Below are positions 1 through 10,597 of a DNA stretch of 64,000 nt, in pieces; the first letter of the stretch is position 1, and every line of letters starts with the position of its first letter. Position numbers and translations under genes: made by a program. The stretch is from Tipula vernalis. Taxonomy: Eukaryota > Arthropoda > Insecta > Diptera > Tipulidae. The notes beneath the pieces were generated by a model. It made no database searches. It was not told the origin of the DNA and saw only the letters and a list, made by a program, of their open reading frames with translations. Location: contig OY282560.1 in NCBI GenBank assembly GCA_958295665.1, forward strand, positions 273,098,177 to 273,162,176, written 5' to 3'.

Positions 1-331
1 GTAAATCATCTGAGTGAACAACAGCTTTTATATGAGTAGAATACGATACTTTGTCCATGACCGATAAAAAATATTGTATTTTATAATTAAATCCTTCAAA
101 TAATCCTAAAATAACTTCCGTCGACATTTCGACGTCTCCATTTAATTATAATGAAAATGGAAAAAGACTACTTAGATAAAATTTCAAAAATGAAATTTTT
201 ACTTGGTAGTAGTGAATAATGGAAGAAGAGACTACTAGATAAACTAGCAGTGAATAATGGTATCATTATAATTGAAGAAACAAATGTATAATGAGTCTAT
301 TATACGATAGTCGTAGATAATAGTTATTTAT
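1..331. other. AT-rich sequence, no gene seen
   Basis: No coding region or repeat family is recognisable here. Short imperfect internal similarity is visible around 160-260, where phrases resembling 'actact(t)agataaa' and 'agtgaataatgg' recur, so this may be decayed repeat. Confidence 0.4.
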
Positions 332-448
332 GGTACTAGTGAGCAAAACGAGATATTATCCATGAGGGATAAGTTTGTCCCACGAGGCGATAGACGAGTG
401 GGGCATTATCCCGAGTGGATAATATCTCTTTGCTCACGAGTGCCATAC
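332..448. repeat. Imperfect inverted repeat (hairpin or MITE remnant)
   Basis: The left arm at 332-369 and the right arm at 411-448 are imperfect reverse complements. Both carry a 'gtgagcaaa' stretch followed by 'gagatattatcca'. The loop is about 41 bases. No target duplication was identified, so it could be a foldback or MITE remnant or a chance palindrome, although arms of ~38 bases make chance unlikely. Confidence 0.5.
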
Positions 449-602
449 AACGTTTTATCCACTTTCGTTGCAATAAATTTCGTAAATTAATAAGAAATAG
501 TTCCATTTTGTGTTTTCACACTGGAGCATTGAATTTTGAAATACATTTTATCATAGTGACCGTTCTTTAAATTGTCATGGTGTACTTTAATTTAATTAAT
601 TT

Positions 603-959
603 TTGGAATATAGTTTTTCATTCAATTTGACTACGAATAATTTTCCAATGACTACTCAACATTTTGTTATACCATATATAACTCCCGTTGCCCCTAGCAG
701 CGTGGGTTATACAATAACAATGGGTTATTTTACATTTTCTTTATTTGAAATCAGCATAGTTATCGGGCTATATTATATATCGAAAGTGGATAAACATATT
801 TTATATGCAAAACAAAAGAATTTTATTCGGAAGGGGAAATCTGTTTACGAAATAGACTACGAGGCTGCTGAAAATTTTTCGGAGGAAATTTTATGTGAAC
901 TCGCAATATACATAAATAAACAAAAGATAACAAATTTTAACTGGTCGCTGAGCACATAA
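603..959 (+). CDS. Short unrecognised ORF, doubtful gene
   Basis: This is a 118-codon open frame with one hydrophobic stretch at about residues 41-59 and an acidic/aromatic C-terminal part. It matches no family I recognise. There is no clear promoter and no neighbour suggesting a function. In sequence this AT-rich, a 118-codon ORF may be fortuitous or a transposon remnant, since a foldback-like repeat lies just upstream at 332-448. Confidence 0.15.
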   Translation: MEYSFSFNLTTNNFPMTTQHFVIPYITPVAPSSVGYTITMGYFTFSLFEISIVIGLYYISKVDKHILYAKQKNFIRKGKSVYEIDYEAAENFSEEILCELAIYINKQKITNFNWSLST

Positions 960-1293
960 AATATTTGTGGTTAGTAAAATGTCGAAAATTTAACTTTTCA
1001 ACTTTTTATGCGATATTTTTTTCGTTTGGACCACAGACTTATTCTAAAAGATTTCCAAAAATTCTCAAAAATAAATTAAAATGTTCCATAAAGTACCGTT
1101 TTTTTTGGGATTGTTTTTTTTGCTATACAGAAATGAAGCTACATGTTATTGAAATATTTAGTGAGTAACACTATACTCTAACTAAAAAATATTTAAATGT
1201 ATTGTATCTACTGTGTAGAGTGGCAATTTAATAATAAAGTGTATTAACTGGTTATAGTGTCATTTAGCAATTTTAATTGAATAAATTCATATA
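960..1293. other. AT-rich spacer before the mariner remnant
   Basis: No supported feature is visible. Short open frames here lack recognisable motifs. Confidence 0.4.
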
Positions 1294-2226
1294 CGAGGGC
1301 GAATTAAAATGTCTTGCAATATCATATGAAAAAAAGAGTGAGTAAGACAGCAATATTTTTATTCGACGTAATCTCCTTTAAGGTTTATACATTTGTTACA
1401 TCGATCAATTAACTTGTCTAAGCCCTCTAAAAAAAAAAGTTTTCTTTTGCTCCATAAAATATTCATTTACAACAGACTGTACTTCAGAATCACTGGAAAA
1501 TTTCCGGCCCCTTAATTTTTTTTTTCAAATTGGGAAACAGAAAATAGTCACTGGGTACCAAGTCTGGACTGTATGGTGGATGCGGAATTTCTACGAAGCC
1601 GCAGTCCTTTAATGCAGCTTGAGCAACTTTAGCCTTGTGCACTGGTGCATTGTCGTGAAGAAGTAAGGTTTTTTTCTAACTTTCTTTGGCCGTTTTTCCC
1701 GGATCGCTGTTTTCAATTTTCGCAAAACCTCTGCGTAATAGATGCCTGTGATTGTGGTTGTCGGTGGCATATAATCAATCATCAATACCCCTTCAGCATC
1801 CCAAAAAATTGTTGCCAAAACCTTACCAGCAGACGGTTGAGTTTTGAATTTCTTTGGTGGTGGTTCATCACGTTTAATCCATTGCATCGATTGTTGTTTG
1901 GATTCCGGATCCCAATGATGAATCCATGTTTCATCGCCTGTTATTATGTTATCCAAGAAGTTTTCTGGAGCTTCTTCATACGTTTCTAAAATCGCCTTTG
2001 AAGTTTGAACACGAATTTTCTTTTGTTGTGCAGTCAACAAACGGGGAACCCATCGCGCACTTACTTTTGTCATGTGAAGGTGGTCATGTAATACGGTATA
2101 AGTGGTACCATATGAAAGGGAAAGTCTCCACGCTAACCGCGAAACAGAAATACGGCGGTCCTTTAATACAATTGATTCTGCCAAAAGTATGTTTTCATGG
2201 CTAATAGCATCTGCGGGACGACCCGT
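1294..2226 (-). pseudogene. Mariner-family transposase remnant
   Basis: The minus strand encodes a Tc1/mariner-superfamily (mariner) DDE transposase. From about 2226 down one reads the second half of the DNA-binding region, then the 'VSARWVPRLLT' motif, then 'TGDETWIHHWDPE' carrying the first catalytic Asp. After a frameshift near 1640-1680, the remaining catalytic region with the 'HDNAPVH' and 'YSPDL.PSD' motifs continues in another frame down to about 1340. The N-terminal helix-turn-helix part is missing because the sequence changes abruptly into satellite DNA at 2227. The sequence 'cgagggcgaattaaaatg' starting about 1295 next to a TA dinucleotide may be the surviving terminal repeat. The copy is inactive because it is truncated and frameshifted. 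Confidence 0.9.
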
Positions 2227-4420
2227 GATTATCGTCCAATCTAACCATCATAGCTCCAAGAGAATGTCCCCAATATTTGCATTAGTTAAGAATGAACCAT
2301 GGTCTATATTTTGTTAGCAGTTTCATTTCCGGACAAACTACCGAAGATGGTTTAGTAAATTTAAATATTGAACATTAGGCGTTCAATTTAAACTGTGGGG
2401 GATTTTCGTCATATCTAACCCTCATAGCTCCAATAGCATGTCCCCAATATTTGCAAAAGTCAAGAATGGACCATGATCTATATTTTATTAGCAGTTGCAT
2501 TTCCGGACAAACTACCGAAGATGGTTTAGTAAATTTAAATATTGAACGTTAGCCGTTCAATTTAAACTTTGGGTAATTATCGTACGATCTAACCATCATA
2601 ACTCCATGAGAATATCCCCAATATTTGCATTAGTTAAGAATGAACCATGGTCTATATTTTGTTAGTAGTTTCATTTCCGGACAAACTACCGAAGATGTTT
2701 TAGTAAATTTAAATATTGAATATTAGGCGTTCAATTTAAACTGTGGGGGATTTTCGTCATATCTAACCCTCATAGCTCCCATAGCATGTCCGCAATAATA
2801 GCATTAGTTAAGAATGGACCATGGTCCATATTTTGTTAGCAGTTGCATTTTCGGACAAACTACCGAAGATGTTTTAGTAAATTTAAATATTGAACGTTAG
2901 TCATTCAATTTAAACTTTGGGTGATTTTCGTCATATCTAACCCTCATAGCTCCAATAGCATGTCCCCAATATTTGCAAAAGTCAAGAATGGACCATGATC
3001 TATATTTTGTTAGCAGTTGCATTTCCGGACAAACTACCGAAGATGTTTTAGTGAATTTAAATATTGAACGTTAGCCGTTCAATTTAGGCTTTGTGTGATT
3101 ATCGTCCGATCTAACCCTTAGAGCCCCGAGAGAATGTCTCAATATTTGCATAAGTCAAGAAGGGACCATGATCTTTATTTTGTTAGCAGTTGCATTTCCG
3201 AACAAACTACCGAAGATGGTTTAGTAAATTTAAATATTGAACGTTAGCCGTTCAATTTAAACTTTCGGTGATGATCGTCATATCTAACCATCATAGCTCA
3301 AAGAGAATGTCCCCAATATTTGCATTAGTTAAGAATGGACCATGGTCTATATTTTATTAGCAGTTGCATTTCCGGACAAACTACCGAAGATGGTTTAGTA
3401 AATTAAAATATTGAACATTAGTCATTCAATTTAAACTTTAGGGGATTTTCGTCATATCTAACACTCATAGCTCCAATAGCATGTCCCCAATATTTGCATA
3501 AGTCAAGAAGGGACCATGATCTTTATTTTGTTAGCAGTTGCATTTCCGAACAAACTACCGAAGATGGTTTAGTAAATTTAAATATTGAACGTTAGCCGTT
3601 CAATTTAAACTTTCGGTGATGATCGTCATATCTAACCATCATAGCTCAAAGAGAATGTCCCCAATATTTGCATTAGTTAAGAATGGACCATGGTCTATAT
3701 TTTATTAGCAGTTGCATTTCCGGACAAACTACCGAAGATGGTTTAGTAAATTAAAATATTGAACATTAGTCATTCAATTTAAACTTTAGGGGATTTTCGT
3801 CATATCTAACACTCATAGCTCCAATAGCATGTCCCCAATATTTGCAAAAGTCACGAATGGACCATGATCTATATTTTATTAGCAGTTGCATTTCCGGACA
3901 AACTAACGAAGATGGTTTAGTAAATTTACCATCTTAGGTTAAGAATGGTCCATGATTTATATTTTCTTATTTGTTTCATTTCCGGACAAACTACCGAAAA
4001 TGGTTTTGTAAATTTAGATATTGAACGTTAGCCGTTCAATTTAAACTTTGGATGATTATTGTCATATCTAATCATCTTAGCTCCAAGAGAATGTCACCAA
4101 TATTTGCTTAAGTTAAGAATGGACCATATCCTTTATTTCGTTCTTAGTATCATTTTTGGACAAGGTTCTGAAGATGTTTTAGTAAATTTAAATATTGAAC
4201 GTTATCCGCTCAATTTAAAGTTGGGGTGGTTAGCGTCAGATATAACTCTCTTAGCTACAAGAGAATGTCCCCAATATTTCCGTAATTCAAGAATGGACCA
4301 TGAACTATATTTTGTAATTAGTTTCATTACCGGACAAGCTACCGAATATCGTTTAGTAAATTTAAATATTGAACATTAGGCTTGGGGTGATTTATGTCAT
4401 ATGTAACCCTTTTAGCTCCA
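2227..4420. repeat. Tandem satellite array, ~174-bp monomer, about 12 copies
   Basis: Monomer starts, recognised by 'gattatcgtc' or 'gattttcgtc', fall at about 2227, 2401, 2575, 2749, 2923, 3097, 3270, 3444, 3618 and 3792. After a partially deleted unit, further starts fall at 4054, ~4228 and ~4388. Monomer spacing is 173-174 bp. Each unit contains 'catttccggacaaactaccg' and 'tttaaatattgaac'. Units at both edges are the most diverged, and one near 3925-3945 carries a deletion. Open frames across the array are not genes. The array begins exactly where the mariner relic stops. Confidence 0.95.
3148..3845. repeat. Recent 348-bp dimer duplication inside the satellite
   Basis: The block 3148-3497 recurs almost identically at 3496-3845. 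It spans two monomers, including the shared variants 'aagaagggaccatgatc' and 'tttcggtgatgatcg'. This is a higher-order dimer unit amplified more recently than the surrounding monomers. Confidence 0.85.
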
Positions 4421-4906
4421 AAAGAAGGTCTCCACTAATTGCATTGCATTTTGCATTTTGTTCATAGTTTTATTTCCAGACATGGTTTTACAGTTAATAG
4501 TATGTATAATTTAATAGTGTACATATTATTATCTCTGATTTATATTCAATTTTTCATTTGTGTGTTTCAATAAACCATTATTGATTACCATTAATTGATT
4601 GGTTTACTACTACACTAAAATGTTTTTAAAATTTAGGAATGTTTTAGGAAATAATTCACTATCGTCATCGATAATTCACTGTCGCTCTCATCATCATCAC
4701 TATAAATTTTATTTTGATGTTCAAAATAACTGTATTCTCCTGTTCTTAATATCAAATGAAATTAAATATTTTGACACTAAATTTCAGATTGATATGTGGC
4801 AATACTGTTTTCCGATCTGAAAAGTTTGCATAGTACCGATTAGTAAATCAGATTTAACTTTCAGATCGGTTTTACTTTCAGATCGAAATACATAGTATAC
4901 CTTCTG
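4421..4906. other. AT-rich spacer, no gene seen
   Basis: No recognisable coding sequence is present. It contains two short repeats of 'cagatcg(g/a)' around 4812-4890 and is otherwise featureless. Confidence 0.35.
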
Positions 4907-4981
4907 AACAGCTCACGTTATGCGCACCCTATTGGAAGGTTACGAAGCCGGTAGATTAATCTACTCAACTTTGGTCCCCCA
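4907..4981. repeat. Short dispersed-repeat fragment matching 25.6 kb
   Basis: This ~75-bp block matches the reverse complement of about 25605-25680 with a few substitutions. Both share 'gaacagctcacgt', 'atgcgcaccct' and 'ggtagattaatctactcaac'. At 25.6 kb the sequence lies in an insertion with a LINE-like tail, so this is probably a fragment of the same family in opposite orientation. Confidence 0.8.
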
Positions 4982-5149
4982 AGGTTACAAACCAATTACA
5001 CAGAATCTGAAACATCTAATTTTGAAAACGTAACTGATATGACCTGGTAATAGATGAATAAATCATTGGCTTCCAATGCTGATTAAGCATTAAACAGTAT
5101 ATTCCAGGCAAAGCCAGTAAATATGGAAAAAAAACTGTTCAAAATTACT

Positions 5150-6010
5150 AATACGAATGAATGGGTACACGTTCGATTTGAAAATTTACGCTGGGAAAGA
5201 AAATAAAACGCGGGATTTGGAGCATTCTATTAATAATATTTCCACGCAGGTAGAACTTTGACCGTGGATAATTTGTACACTTCGTTGGATCTGGCAACTT
5301 TTTGTCTGAACGAAAAGGCATACCACAATTTCCTAAATTGAAAATAGGTAACACAATTTTGAAAATATTTTTGAATAAAATCATAAATACATATATTTGT
5401 AATGTTATAGGTGGAACTATATGCAAAGTATGTGATGGAATTGTTGTAGGGAAATGGAGAGACAAGAGGGATGTTCATTTTCTCTCAACAAAACACGATG
5501 GCACACTAGTTGATGTTATTTCGGGCAAGAGAAAAACCACAAAAAAAAACCAATGTAATTGAAAGCTACAACAATAGCAAACAAGAGGTTGTTATCCCGG
5601 ATCAACTAAAGAGCTCATTTAATCCTTTGAGAAAAACAATATGCTGCTATCACAAATTAGCCCTAGAGCTACTTTTAAACATCAGTTTGGTGTACTCATT
5701 CTATTTAAAATACAAAACCCATTACGAAAACGGTTAATAATGGCTAAATATCGAGTTGAGCTTATTAATAAAATAAAATAATTTTCAATGAGGAATTCAA
5801 TGTTGAACTGAATAAAGAACTTGTGGGCTCTACACATCGTCTTGTGGAAATGGACCAGAAATCCAAGGATAGGAGATTAAACAGAAAGCGATGCATGGTC
5901 TGTTACCAAGAAATTTCCCGGAATAGTGGGCCAACACAGGCTCGAAATAAAGCTAAAGGGTTAAATCGTGTTGCAAGCAGTGTCCTAATAGCTCATACCT
6001 GTGCATAAAA
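5150..6010 (+). pseudogene. PiggyBac-like transposase remnant
   Basis: The pieces occur in the family order on the plus strand but in shifting frames. First comes a 'GYT..FKIYAGK'-like stretch, then 'TVDNLYTSL' near 5260-5290, which is the conserved piggyBac catalytic-domain signature. Next are 'GKWRDKRDVHFLSTKHD' at about 5449-5500 and 'VIESYNNSKQEV' at about 5554-5590, where intact members read on to a DQ pair. At 5823-6008 lies a C-terminal basic and cysteine-rich segment with 'CMVCYQEISR'. A segment seems to be missing between 'YTSL' and 'SERKGIP'. Several frameshifts make it inactive. Terminal repeats were not identified. Confidence 0.85.
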
Positions 6011-6183
6011 TATTTTTTCATAATTCATAAAGCTTTTATTGCAAAAAACGAATAAAGCGAAATAATTTTTTCTTATTATTTTTACTACCCCATTTGACAT
6101 AACTATTATTTCCCGAAATAAATAATTTTCTTATAATTTTTAAAACAAAAAAAAATTTTTGTTTTTATTTAAATTTCTTAATG

Positions 6184-6445
6184 CCGTGGTTTACCGGTGG
6201 CACACCGGCCGTTAAAAACCATATTTATCGTGGTATACCGATGGCACATTGGCTGCTTTGATTAGATTTGAAAATGGAATACTGGGAGTACATTGGCGGC
6301 CAATGGGACTAATTTTCATGGTGGTATGCCGGTGACCACTGGTCCCAATTCAAATAATTTTGCGTGGTACATCCGTGGTCACTGGCCGTTAGTAGTATTA
6401 TAAGGAGTTGTATACAGGTGGTCACCGGCCATAATCTAATTTCAT
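6184..6445. repeat. Degenerate repeat of an ACCGGTGG/CACCGGCC motif
   Basis: Variants of 'ggt(t/a)taccggtgg.cac.ggcc' recur about every 45-65 bases, near 6186, 6230, 6285, 6330, 6365 and 6412. They stand out as GC-rich islands in AT-rich DNA. The core is partly palindromic. The block lies between the piggyBac and hAT remnants and belongs clearly to neither. Confidence 0.6.
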
Positions 6446-6473
6446 CGGAAAGAACCATTGACATTGCAAATCT

Positions 6474-6803
6474 ATAGATAAAGAATGGAGAAATTTAGTT
6501 AATTATTCAGCCATCAACAGAAACTTAGATTTGGAAGATTTTTGGCGTTGTGTTTTTAGTACGAAAAATGGTTTAAAAGAGAAAATGTTTCGACATTTTG
6601 AAAACTTCATCGGAGCGATTTTATTTTTACCTCATAGTAGTGCAACAGCTGAAAGGGTTTTTTCTCAACTAAATTTGATTAAAGATAAAAAACGAAATCG
6701 TATGCTTGTTTCAACAATTAATGCTATCATGATAGCAAAGGATTTGTTAAATTGTTTACCTACCCCAGATTGGGTTCCATCCATTAAATTAATAAAATAT
6801 TAA
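6474..6803 (+). pseudogene. hAT transposase C-terminal dimerisation domain fragment
   Basis: The open frame ends with the hAT dimerisation signature, 'LPHSSATAERVFSQLN' followed by 'KDKKRNRM'. Residues before it ('DLEDFWRCVF') fit the preceding helix of the family. Only the last ~110 residues are present. The zinc-finger and catalytic parts are absent upstream, where the unrelated repeat at 6184-6445 lies. It is a truncated relic of a hAT or ZMYM-like element. Confidence 0.85.
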
Positions 6804-7144
6804 CATAAATCATGTTAACTAACATTAAAAGAAAGTGAGGAAGAATAAGAATTACCATGCCATACTCTGACTTACCGTTATAAATTTGAAGAGTATTTCT
6901 TATCATTCCCGAACTTACAAATACAAAATAAATTTAACAAACGACAAATTGATTCAAATTGGACGACTACAATCAAAATATTTTTAGTAAACAAACTCTT
7001 TGAATTTGGAATTTGAAGAATCTACAAACGATTTATATTTTGAGAATTTGGATATAAAATCAATGATGGCAAAATAAATTTAGTTAAGATCATTAGTATC
7101 ACTCTTTTTGTTGACAACAATTTCATGATTACCAAGAATGTGAG
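6804..7144. other. AT-rich spacer, no gene seen
   Basis: Nothing recognisable lies between the hAT fragment and the Penelope-like fragment. Confidence 0.35.
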
Positions 7145-7891
7145 CCATGTCCAAAATTTTTACCTGATCAAATTTAAATGTCTGTCCAGTATCAAAGGAA
7201 TGCTAGCATAATGTAGTAGCTTGAGAATTTTTGATAGGTGGTTTGACGTCCGATTTATGTTGTGAAATTTTAATAATTGTTTCGTGTTGCGGATGTATTT
7301 CAATTGGCAATGATTACATGGAATTAAATATACAATATTCGAACGATTCAATTTAGGTGTGATATCTTTGATTTGGCTAAAGATGTTACGAATAGAGTTA
7401 GCCGCTGAAAATGTAATTTTACAATTTATATTGAATTTGCGCAATGTGCTGGAAATTTGGCCACTGAGATTTTCAACGTTGATTAATTTGTTGATCAAAT
7501 ATTTCGGGCCCTTATAATTTGATTGGTATCAACTGTGACAGCTGTGGTTGATTTGTTAACTCGGTAGACGAAACCAAATGCCGTATATTAATTTGCTGAC
7601 TTAAAAACTATTAAAATTATGAAATCGACTGGACGATAAATTTTTCGCGTACCAAATAGTATCAATTTGACCGTTATTCTTCCGAACTAATATTGTATCC
7701 AGAAAAGGTAATTTATTATCCGCTCCCATTTCTAAAGTAAATTCTAAACCAAAACGATTACTATTAAATTTTAAAAGTATGCAACCAATTTTATCATCAG
7801 GTACACACAACAATAAATCATCGACAATAAATCGTAGCACTTCCATTACGACGCCAGCACTACTGGAGAGGTGAACCCATTGAAACGCCAT
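7145..7891 (-). pseudogene. Penelope-like retroelement fragment (RT C-terminus and GIY-YIG region)
   Basis: The 7891-7601 part reads through an RT catalytic box ('RFIVDDLLLCVPDD', i.e. xxDD) into 'NKLPFLDTILVRK', typical of Penelope-like RTs. A frameshifted second part at 7498-7160 carries 'NIVYLIPCNHCQLKYI'. This resembles the start of the GIY-YIG endonuclease domain, with the YIG glycine replaced. Order and spacing fit RT followed by GIY-YIG. It is frameshifted, truncated at both ends and inactive. Confidence 0.8.
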
Positions 7892-8168
7892 TTATTTGTT
7901 AAAATTTGTATGCCAACTCATTGATGATGACAAACGCGCTCCTCAGACACTCATTTCAGCTACGGAACAACTGAATAAAATAGCCCAGAACGTTCTAGTT
8001 GAGCTAAATGGTGTTGGAATTGTTACTCAAGTACAAATTCCTGTAATAACAGCACGATCAGTCAGCCTGCTTGAGCATGTAGCGATAACGGCTCTTGATA
8101 ACCTTTTATTTTCGCAGCCTCCACACGTGGGATGAAACAAACATTTCTAAATTTTTAATTCTCTGAGA

Positions 8169-8505
8169 ATGCGGTTTTCCTGCACCTTCCACTTCCAGAA
8201 TCATGTCAACAAGTCAACTCAATTCAATCACCAATCTGAATGCAGGTCAAATTCATTCAGAAGGCATGCTAGTTTACACAGTGGAACTCCAATCCATAAG
8301 TGGAATTTAATATTTGATGGATCACCCGGCAGAATGCCCATGGAAAAGTTCATATATCGTGTAGAATTCTTGGCTGAATCCAATCATATCAGAAATGATC
8401 AAATAATGAATGATGTTAATGAGTTCGCGGACACCGCACAGAACATTATTGCCGACCAAACGGCGCAGTGGTTAAAATTGCGGCGGTTGGATTGGGAGGT
8501 ACCGG
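8169..8505 (+). pseudogene. Gypsy-type gag fragment
   Basis: In the open frame, 'IHKWNLIFDG' followed by 'MEKFIYRVEFLAE' matches the pattern of Ty3/Gypsy Gag N-terminal domains (W-x-F-x-G, then a helix with F-x-x-R). Only about 75 convincing residues remain before the frame runs into the GC-rich element at about 8475-8505. An ORF just upstream (7896-8135) has no clear gag motif and may be unrelated. Confidence 0.6.
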
Positions 8506-9095
8506 TTTAACGAAATCCCACAAGGGGATCTCGTTAACAGACACGATTTCAGAGGTCCGGTGCGGTATGGGTAGCTGACAAGACTCAGGATATGGCGTGG
8601 GGGTTTCCGGACCTGAAACCGTGCTTGAATAACCGCATCGTCGATGAAAAACAGAAAACAAGAGTGAATCAAAAGTGTTGTTGGGGGGGGGGGGGTGAAA
8701 ATAATAATAATCCGGGTGTACACACTCGAGGATGGCCGGATCACCATATGCCGACCATACGGTCTGCCCAAGGACCTCCCCTCATCACCTAGCACAACTC
8801 CTCCGGTGCCACAATGCCTCCCCGTGATGAGTCACCTAATGGGGGAGGACATCCCGAGGACAGACAATACCATCCAACACACGATGGCCTCTTAGGCCAC
8901 CCAAGAAGGCACGAGCAATGCCCACCAGTTGACACAGGGTTCACGGCCACCCCCCAGTGGACAGCGCGTACTATATGCCGCGCTGCCCCCTCTACCCTAT
9001 GGCGGGTGTGCGCGAGGAGACAGCGCCGCCTGTAATCACCGAATGAGCGTGGACGGAATGAGGGCCGTGATTCCCCCCTCACTCCCCATAAAAGG
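8475..9095 (+). repeat. GC-rich unclassified element, family X copy 1
   Basis: This block is far more GC-rich than its surroundings. It starts with a hairpin at 8508-8536 (arms 'taacgaaatccc' and 'gggatctcgtta') followed by 'aacagaca'. Shared landmarks, including 'gcggtat', 'tagctg' and 'tgcttgaataaccgcat', occur in the same order in the reverse complement of 43.05-43.57 kb. Beyond those points the two copies diverge but stay GC-rich. A G-run lies at about 8683-8694. Open frames here have no recognisable protein similarity, so it is probably the untranslated end of a mobile element of unknown class. Confidence 0.6.
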
Positions 9096-9480
9096 AAAAA
9101 TTTAGCTCATCATCATTATATCATCAAAGGAAATAACCATAACCCTAATAAAGCGAAAAAAATAAAAATTAAAGAAAAAAATTCGCCGAATCTGTATTTT
9201 ATTTGGACAATTGGACGGAGGAAATAAAAACAAGATAAATTATTTTTTTTTGTATTTGTTGTTGTTTTAATAAAAACACTTGGAGCCCATTGGCCGTTGA
9301 GGAATCGAAGATGAGAGAGAGCGAAAGAGAACGGAAGAAGCTAAAAAAATTATTTAAGTAAAAAGAAAAAAATATGATAATATAATATAATATAAGCGTG
9401 CTTCCGAATGCGCGACGCATTAACAAGTGAAGATATACAAAAAAAAAATTCTTTTTGGCAATTAAATTGGAAAAGTTTAA
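9096..9480. other. A-rich spacer, no gene seen
   Basis: The sequence has A-rich and purine-rich tracts, for example 'gagagagagcgaaagag' near 9310. It may be the tail of the GC-rich element; no domain is recognisable. Confidence 0.3.
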
Positions 9481-9599
9481 TTAAATCGAAAATCAAACTC
9501 AAGAAGATTTAAGTTAATTTAAACTTGACAGTTGAGAAGTTGACCAAATTTGGAAATATAAATCAAGAAAAATTGAACCAAATTAATTGTAATTATTTA

Positions 9600-10020
9600 A
9601 TTGCAACTTTGGTAAATTTAATTAAAAAAAAAACAAAATGAATTAAATTTAGTGTAATTAATTAATTGATCAAACTTGATAAAATTAACTTAAAAACAAA
9701 ATGAATTAAATTTAATGTAATTAATTAAGAGATGATTAAATTTAATAAAATTAATTAGGAAAAATAAATGAATTAATTTTAATTTAATTAATTAAGAAAA
9801 ATAAATGAATTAATTTGATAAGATTAATTAGGAAAAATAAATGAATTAATTTTAATTTAATTAATTAAGAAAAATAAATGAATTAATTTGATAAGATTAA
9901 TTAAGAAAAATAAATGAAAAAAATTGATAAGATTAATTAAGAAAAATGATTCGCTCAAATGAATTAACTTTAAAATGATTAATCCAAATTGATTAAATCT
10001 GATAAATTCAATTAAGAAAA
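9600..10020. repeat. AT-rich tandem repeat, ~73-bp unit
   Basis: A unit starting 'ttaattaggaaaaataaatg' at 9751 recurs at 9824. Shorter variants built on 'attaattaagaaaaataaatg' and 'ttgataagattaatta' fill the rest. It is almost pure A/T with no coding content. Confidence 0.75.
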
Positions 10021-10046
10021 ATAATTAAATTGAATTTAATATGATC

Positions 10047-10597
10047 ATGTATTTTTTGTTGTAGTTGATTGATTGATTTCAAATGTACGATCAAGCATTA
10101 CGCAAGTCTACCGTATTATAAATGAGAATACCACACCACTATATAATACCCATGTTACAACACGACACCATTCTTCATGAAGCCAAACCCCGTAAAGAAA
10201 TGGCCAGGCAGCCATCGTACACCCTTTTTTACATATAATAACATCGCGGGATGGGAAAGGAATGTTAGTGAGGATAGACTCGGTCCGATTACAGACACCT
10301 GATAAAGCCGATAGTTAGTGTTTTTTATCACAGCACAATGAATGACAACACAGATTTCGTGGTCCGGCAAACTCTTTTTTTCTGAAAAGCTGTAAACAAC
10401 TTTTATTATTCCCTCCACCATTTTTTCCATCGGCGGTTGTGAGGGGGGCGAGATTTCGTTCCATCATCGTGTTTCCATGCGGTTACCCAAATTTGTAGTA
10501 ACTGTAGCTAGTGTTGCTTGACGTTTTGTTGTTGATATCATTGCGTCTCTGCTGTCCCTGCTACTCGCCCCCCTCGATGTATTTTTTGTTGTAGTTG
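10047..10597. repeat. Segment flanked by 21-bp direct repeats
   Basis: The same 21 bases, 'atgtattttttgttgtagtt' plus g, lie at 10047-10067 and 10577-10597. The intervening 509 bp differ in composition from the AT array to the left. The pair could be a long target duplication around an insertion or a duplication scar. Confidence 0.6.
10441..10575. repeat. 135-bp element with perfect 12-bp terminal inverted repeats
   Basis: The segment begins 'gaggggggcgag' (10441-10452) and ends with its exact complement 'ctcgcccccctc' (10564-10575). These two G/C-only blocks are striking in such AT-rich DNA. The interior has no ORF. No flanking target duplication is obvious. A MITE or a structured regulatory hairpin are both possible. 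Confidence 0.65.

Noticed and set aside
4059..4379. 106-codon open frame
   Set aside because: It lies wholly within the 174-bp satellite and reflects the repeat.
8446..9082. Several overlapping GC-rich ORFs on both strands
   Set aside because: They arise from stop-poor GC-rich DNA; no protein similarity is recognised and none is shared with family X copy 2.
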